Shown piece by piece: positions 6,294 to 9,284 of a stretch of 9,284 bases of DNA. Below the pieces are notes generated by a model that ran no database searches, had not been told where the DNA came from, and was given only the letters and a program-made list of their open reading frames with translations. The position numbers and the translations under genes are program-made. Origin of the DNA: CAMBDR01 sp046597185 (lineage in GTDB: Bacteria > Pseudomonadota > Gammaproteobacteria > Burkholderiales > Burkholderiaceae_D); the NCBI GenBank assembly GCA_046597185.1, contig JBKJLF010000429.1:1-9284 (forward strand), in the 5' to 3' direction. The stretch's first letter is position 1. Each line of letters opens with the position of its first letter.

Positions 6294-7627
6294 GACAATA
6301 CCCCCGCCGCAAACAAGGTGCCCAAGCTGATGCCCCCCTTCCAGCTTTGCAAATGCGGATGCTGATCACCTGCCATGACTTCCACCCCGCCCGATGATGT
6401 TTGCCGGGCGCATAGCAGTTGCGACAATTGGGTTTCCGCCAACACCAGCGGCGAATGCGACGACACAAACACCTGGCTGTCGTACACCGACGACAAGGCT
6501 TGTAGCACCGCCGTAATGGCTTGTGGATGAATACCGTTTTCCGGCTCTTCGGTCGCGAAAATCGCTGGTTGCCGACTCAGCCAGGGTAAGAGCGTCAAGC
6601 AGAGAATGCGCAAAGTCCCTTCCGACAAGTCGATTGAGGGCACCTTAAAATCACCACGATAAGTCAACAAAAAATAGGCGTGATGATCATCTTCACGTTC
6701 GCGCACGTCAATATCGATCACTTGCGGCAGCGCGGTTTGCACATGCGCCAGCCAATCGCAATATGCTTCACTGCGATAATCCACTGCCCCGACGAGAGGC
6801 ATGCCTTCCCGCTTCAGTGCCAATGCCAACCAAGGCATATTGCGCCCATCGGCAGTTATTTTTTTCGGTAAACCTGGCGGGCTAGCCAATCGCACATCGG
6901 CCCAATTCGGTTCAAAAAAGACCGCATCAGCCGTCAACATGTCATGCAACCAGCGTGCAGCCGGATATTCGGCTTCAGACTCATACAATACGCGCGATAA
7001 CGCCAGCAAGGTCGGTGCCAAGCCGACTTTACGCGCGCGCCCACTGGCTCGCTCTCGCGAAAACTCGACATCATGGCCAATCTCACGTTTTATGATACGT
7101 CGCCAATGCTTGTTACTCTCTGCCGTAGCCCCGAAAAAATCCGCCATCTGCCGATCCGGCCCGAACGCTTCCGGGAATACGAACAGATATTCGTTGATCA
7201 CATGGAGCCCGCTGTCACTAGAAACACGTAAGCCGATTTCGTAGCGGATGTGGGTGGGCCATTGCTTACTGGCTTCCCGTAACGCCAATCTGGACTTCTC
7301 ACTCTTCATGCGTAAGCACATGCCTTCCAGCACTTTTTCCTGCACCGCCTGCGGCATGCGCGCCTCGACCGCGAAAGAAAAATCATTACCCCGGTTGGCA
7401 AACACCAGTTCGTTCAAACTACCGGCCCGCGGTGGCAAGTGACTGCGTTTTTCCATAAAAGGCAAGGCGATGTTATTGGCGCGCAGCAAGTCACCCAACA
7501 AGACAGGTAAATCAAGCAACGTGGTCTTGCCGGTGCCATTGGCCCCCACCAGCACCTGATATTGGCCGACATCAATGGCCAGGCGTTCAAAACAACGGTA
7601 ATAGGTGGCCTCCAAGCGGGTAAGCAT
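6290..7627 (-). CDS. OLD/RecF-like AAA (ABC-class) ATPase
   Basis: A 445-residue cytoplasmic ATPase of the AAA_15/AAA_21 type. The N-terminus MLTRLEATYYRCFERLAID is the typical RecF/OLD strand. Walker A is GANGTGKTT (28-36), the ABC signature is LSEGTLR (334-340), Walker B is AIFATEEPENGIHP (355-368, catalytic EE) and the switch histidine is in VFVSSHSPLVL (386-396). All catalytic motifs are intact. The frame is open to 7738 (37 more residues), but homology begins at the ATG at 7627, so that start was chosen; its ribosome binding site is weak (GGAT about 10 bases upstream). There is no fused TOPRIM domain; the following gene, overlapping by ATGA, probably supplies the partner function. Such pairs are typical of anti-phage or DNA-damage modules (RloA/RloB, AbiL; fused in Gabija GajA and OLD). 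The biological role here is unproven. Confidence 0.88.
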   Translation of the reverse strand: MLTRLEATYYRCFERLAIDVGQYQVLVGANGTGKTTLLDLPVLLGDLLRANNIALPFMEKRSHLPPRAGSLNELVFANRGNDFSFAVEARMPQAVQEKVLEGMCLRMKSEKSRLALREASKQWPTHIRYEIGLRVSSDSGLHVINEYLFVFPEAFGPDRQMADFFGATAESNKHWRRIIKREIGHDVEFSRERASGRARKVGLAPTLLALSRVLYESEAEYPAARWLHDMLTADAVFFEPNWADVRLASPPGLPKKITADGRNMPWLALALKREGMPLVGAVDYRSEAYCDWLAHVQTALPQVIDIDVREREDDHHAYFLLTYRGDFKVPSIDLSEGTLRILCLTLLPWLSRQPAIFATEEPENGIHPQAITAVLQALSSVYDSQVFVSSHSPLVLAETQLSQLLCARQTSSGGVEVMAGDQHPHLQSWKGGISLGTLFAAGVLS

Positions 7628-7640
7628 ATCTGATATCCGA

Positions 7641-7683
7641 AATAAAAAATCCCGCCAACATGACGGTGTGAGTCTGGATTTTA
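7641..7683 (-). promoter_or_regulatory. Possible -10 element and leader hairpin with T-run before the ATPase gene
   Basis: Read on the - strand, TAAAAT (7683-7678) could be a -10 box, although no good -35 is seen. The predicted start near 7671 is followed at once by CCGTCA-TGT-TGGCGG (7666-7652, six pairs, one G-T) and then GGGATTTTTT. This has the form of a short intrinsic terminator but ends only about 14 bases before the ATPase ATG. It may stop read-through from the thioesterase relic, act as an attenuator, or be chance. Confidence 0.35.
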
Positions 7684-7740
7684 CCTTAAGCAAAGCGGTT
7701 TGAGTTGGGTTTATTAAAGCGCTGGCGCATCCTGCCAAAC

Positions 7741-8095
7741 TCAGGCAAACACCGTCACCTTCTGGCGCGTAATGGCAACCAGTTCACCAGCCTGATTCCA
7801 GCATTTGGCCGAAATCTGGGCATAGCCATCTGCGGCATTTTCAGCCGCGGCCAAATATTGCCACCAATCCGAGGTGCTGTTACTGGCCGGGTCACGCAAT
7901 AATTCCAGCGTCCAGAAAGGATACGGTGAGTGAGCGTAGCGCCAAATCCGTGCCTACCATAGCGAGCAGGTTTTCCAGCATCACGGCGGCGATAACGCCA
8001 CCAAATGTGACCCTGCCCTGGCCCCAGCCGGGAAGAATGTCAACACTATTTTGCGTGGCCGCCTGGGCCAGCATTTGATTAAACGACATGGGCAC
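7741..8095 (-). pseudogene. Acyl-CoA thioesterase, internally deleted and frameshifted
   Basis: Two pieces of one thioesterase-superfamily (double hot-dog, TesB-like) protein lie next to each other in different frames. The N-terminal 60 residues (8095-7916) contain SFNQMLAQAATQNSVDI, WGQGRVTFGGVIAAVMLE and LRSLTVSF, as in intact enzymes. After that the frame runs out at a TGA (7894-7892). The last 57 residues (7914-7744) continue in another frame as WTLELL, then AENAADGYAQISAKCWN and ELVAITRQKVTVFA, ending at TGA 7743-7741, again matching the family C-terminus. Intact relatives are roughly 260-270 residues, so about 150 residues are missing at the junction near 7912-7921. The start has AGGGGTG just upstream, so a 67-residue peptide could still be made, but it lacks the active site. 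The family hydrolyses acyl-CoA thioesters; this copy should be inactive. Confidence 0.8.
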
Positions 8096-8211
8096 CCCTG
8101 AATTGAAATGATGGAAGATTCTAACATGGCAGCCAGTGGTTCATGCCAGCGCCTATTTCAGTGAACGCCGCACTGAACACCTCGTTTTGCGCTGCAATCG
8201 GGTCAAAAGAA

Positions 8212-8694
8212 TCAATGGAACCGCCAAACCAGATACAGCGCACCAGCAATCAAAGCGACAACCACCATGAAAGTGAGCCAATCTGCACAATCCCAATCTC
8301 TGCACGATTTGTTTTTGGCTTTGTCAGCGCTGCTGCAACAGTCGCCAATGTCGCCAAGACCACTCAGACAATCACAGGCGTTACCCACATCCGGCAAGTC
8401 GCACCCCGGCGCATCGCAACCGCCACAATCAACAAACCCGGCTTGCGGATTGAATCGATTCGCCTTACGCGCGGCCAGTTGTGCATAATGCACCCGCGCC
8501 GCCGCACTGCACGCGCCAAAGCGGCGCCGCAATAAACGCCAGCCACGCACCGTGCCATAGCGCGCAAATACCCGATAGCCGTAGCCGGAACAGGTATCGC
8601 GCCCGGTATGCGCGTGAAAGGCGCAATGGAAGCCTTTGTACGGGGAGACAAAGCGCTGATAGGCAACAATTGCGAGTAAAATCGGTTTTTTCAT
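8212..8694 (-). CDS. YidD-like membrane-associated protein with cysteine-rich tail
   Basis: 160 residues from the ATG at 8694; the frame is open further to 8757, but MKKPILLAIVAYQRFVSPYKG is the natural N-terminus of the family. The first ~62 residues match YidD (membrane protein insertion efficiency factor): amphipathic start, YQRFVSPYKG, a Cys pair around the CSxY motif (TCSGYGYRVFARYG) and GWRLLRRRFGAC. Canonical YidD (about 70-90 residues) has CRxxPTCSxY with five residues between the cysteines; here C24 and C35 are ten apart. The tail adds cysteines at about 90, 93, 98, 107, 109, 119, 120, 131 and 136 and a membrane helix (about 138-157, TFMVVVALIAGALYLVW). The core YidD role is help in inserting proteins via YidC/Sec. 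The gene is not in the usual rpmH-rnpA-yidD-yidC cluster, so this is a divergent paralogue of unknown role. The Cys cluster could bind metal or form disulfides. Confidence 0.8.
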   Translation of the reverse strand: MKKPILLAIVAYQRFVSPYKGFHCAFHAHTGRDTCSGYGYRVFARYGTVRGWRLLRRRFGACSAAARVHYAQLAARKANRFNPQAGFVDCGGCDAPGCDLPDVGNACDCLSGLGDIGDCCSSADKAKNKSCRDWDCADWLTFMVVVALIAGALYLVWRFH

Positions 8695-8903
8695 GACGAT
8701 ATCAGGCAAATCACGCAAATAAATAACGAGCGCCAATTTTAACAGCACAGCCACCATCCAACGCCAGCTTGCGCTGCAAATTAACTCGCCATATCGTGCA
8801 GCATTTTATTAAGGAAGCCAACTTGGCCCAAGCAAAAATCAAGCTCCACACTTTTTATATTAAGCATGGATTAATGCCAAAAGTGCATGCCATAATTTCC
8901 TAT

Positions 8904-8920
8904 TCATAAATTATTTATGA
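8904..8920. repeat. Perfect 17-bp AT-rich palindrome
   Basis: TCATAAAT and ATTTATGA are exact reverse complements around a single T. The right arm contains the ATG of the 47-codon ORF (8917-8919), and a -10-like CATAAT lies just upstream (8891-8896). Its size and symmetry suit an operator for a dimeric regulator of the genes to the right, but no regulator gene is visible. Confidence 0.45.
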
Positions 8921-9060
8921 TTTACAATGGCAAAGATGAAAGAATTAAAGCCGTTCCTTGTGGAATGGCAAGGCATTCCGAGAAAATTCGCATGACGATT
9001 ACCGTAGCTTACGCGATGACCCAAGCACACCAGCAAACGAAGGCACTACGGTGGGGATGA
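8917..9060 (+). CDS. Hypothetical 47-residue ORF upstream of the Tai4-like gene
   Basis: Open from ATG 8917 to TGA 9058-9060, ending 4 bases before the next gene, so the two could be co-transcribed. The predicted peptide begins MIYNGKDERIKAVPCGMARH and ends QTKALRWG; it is polar and basic with no signal peptide and no family I recognise. No clear ribosome binding site precedes 8917; in-frame ATGs at 8962 and 8992 are alternatives. A competing 22-codon frame (8927-8995) overlaps it. A short inverted repeat GGAATG/CATTCC (8962-8979) lies inside. It may be a real small gene, the tail of a deleted gene such as a lost effector, or leader sequence. Confidence 0.3.
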   Translation: MIYNGKDERIKAVPCGMARHSEKIRMTITVAYAMTQAHQQTKALRWG

Positions 9061-9064
9061 CGTT

Positions 9065-9284
9065 ATGGGCACTATGAACCTGACCACGGCATGGCTACCA
9101 CCGCATGAATCACTACGGCGGCTTTTTAAGATTGGCATAATCGCTTCGATACTGACCACGACCACCCACGCTGCTGCCGCAGCACCCAAGCAAATCCAAC
9201 ATGAACTGGTGCTGGCACGTAACTACGGTTTGGCCGCTTGCATCATTGCCCGTTACCCCGGCACGGCATTGGCGCATGAAGCCG
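9065..9284 (+). CDS. Tai4-like T6SS amidase immunity protein (partial, runs off the window)
   Basis: Open from ATG 9065 to the window end (73 codons seen). GGGGA at 9053-9057 gives a good ribosome binding site; an ATG at 9074 is also possible. A hydrophobic segment (about 21-33, FKIGIIASILTTT) followed by THAAAAA suggests a periplasmic signal peptide with cleavage in the Ala run. The mature start has the pattern LVLARNYGLAACIIARYPG, which resembles the N-terminal NYALSxC-IA-xYPGT segment of Tai4 immunity proteins, which bind and inhibit the peptidoglycan amidase Tae4 in the periplasm. This assignment is from memory of the family and rests on about 30 mature residues. The matching effector normally sits directly upstream, but none is seen there; it may lie downstream or be absent. 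Confidence 0.55.
   Translation, partial: MGTMNLTTAWLPPHESLRRLFKIGIIASILTTTTHAAAAAPKQIQHELVLARNYGLAACIIARYPGTALAHEA

Noticed and set aside
7628..7738. N-terminal extension of the ATPase to 7738
   Set aside because: The 37 extra residues do not resemble the family, whose conserved first strand begins at the ATG at 7627.
8116..8245. Short - strand frame (about 40 codons, ending NHWLPC) between the YidD-like gene and the thioesterase relic
   Set aside because: It overlaps the YidD-like 3' end, has only a GTG start without a ribosome binding site, and matches no family I know.
8143..8535. 130-codon + strand frame
   Set aside because: Antisense to the YidD-like gene and its downstream spacer; no protein family resemblance.

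Overview
The window looks like a chromosomal segment of a Gram-negative proteobacterium. The evidence is a TonB-dependent outer-membrane receptor, a PiuC/YbiX dioxygenase, a YidD-like protein and, at the right edge, a gene resembling a type VI secretion immunity gene. Gene content and protein style suggest a betaproteobacterium (Burkholderiales, Oxalobacteraceae-like), but this is an impression and was not checked by search. Most coding sequence is moderately GC-rich; the gaps at 4.82-5.65 kb and 8.76-8.93 kb contain clearly AT-richer stretches.

Left block (79-4817, + strand): an iron-uptake operon. A Fiu/PiuA-type siderophore receptor is followed after 30 bp by a PiuC/YbiX Fe(II)/2-oxoglutarate dioxygenase. 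That gene overlaps by one base (TGATG) an FMN-dependent alpha-hydroxy-acid dehydrogenase/oxidase. Then comes a PepSY-type membrane protein that has lost its N-terminal membrane segment and any convincing start. Two short in-frame tandem repeats lie at the extreme 5' ends of genes: 12 bp x4 in the receptor and 9 bp x5 in the oxidase.

Middle gap (4818-5654): no convincing gene. It holds a possible 3' gene remnant, an AT-rich perfect inverted repeat and two other small inverted repeats.

Right block on the - strand (8694 down to 5655): a YidD-like protein with a cysteine-rich tail and C-terminal membrane helix; an acyl-CoA thioesterase pseudogene whose centre has been deleted and whose frame is shifted; then a two-gene unit of an OLD/RecF-like ATPase and a 212-residue putative TOPRIM-like partner, joined by an ATGA stop/start overlap. 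This pair is the best candidate for an uncharacterised system, because ATPase plus TOPRIM-type nuclease pairs are a recurring anti-phage architecture (compare RloA/RloB, AbiL, Gabija).

Right edge (8904-9284, + strand): a perfect AT-rich 17-bp palindrome, a 47-codon ORF and, 4 bp later, the start of a secreted protein that resembles the Tai4 family of T6SS amidase immunity proteins. No effector gene is seen upstream of it. At least two eroded genes and a suspected remnant near the ATPase pair suggest a region prone to deletion or insertion.
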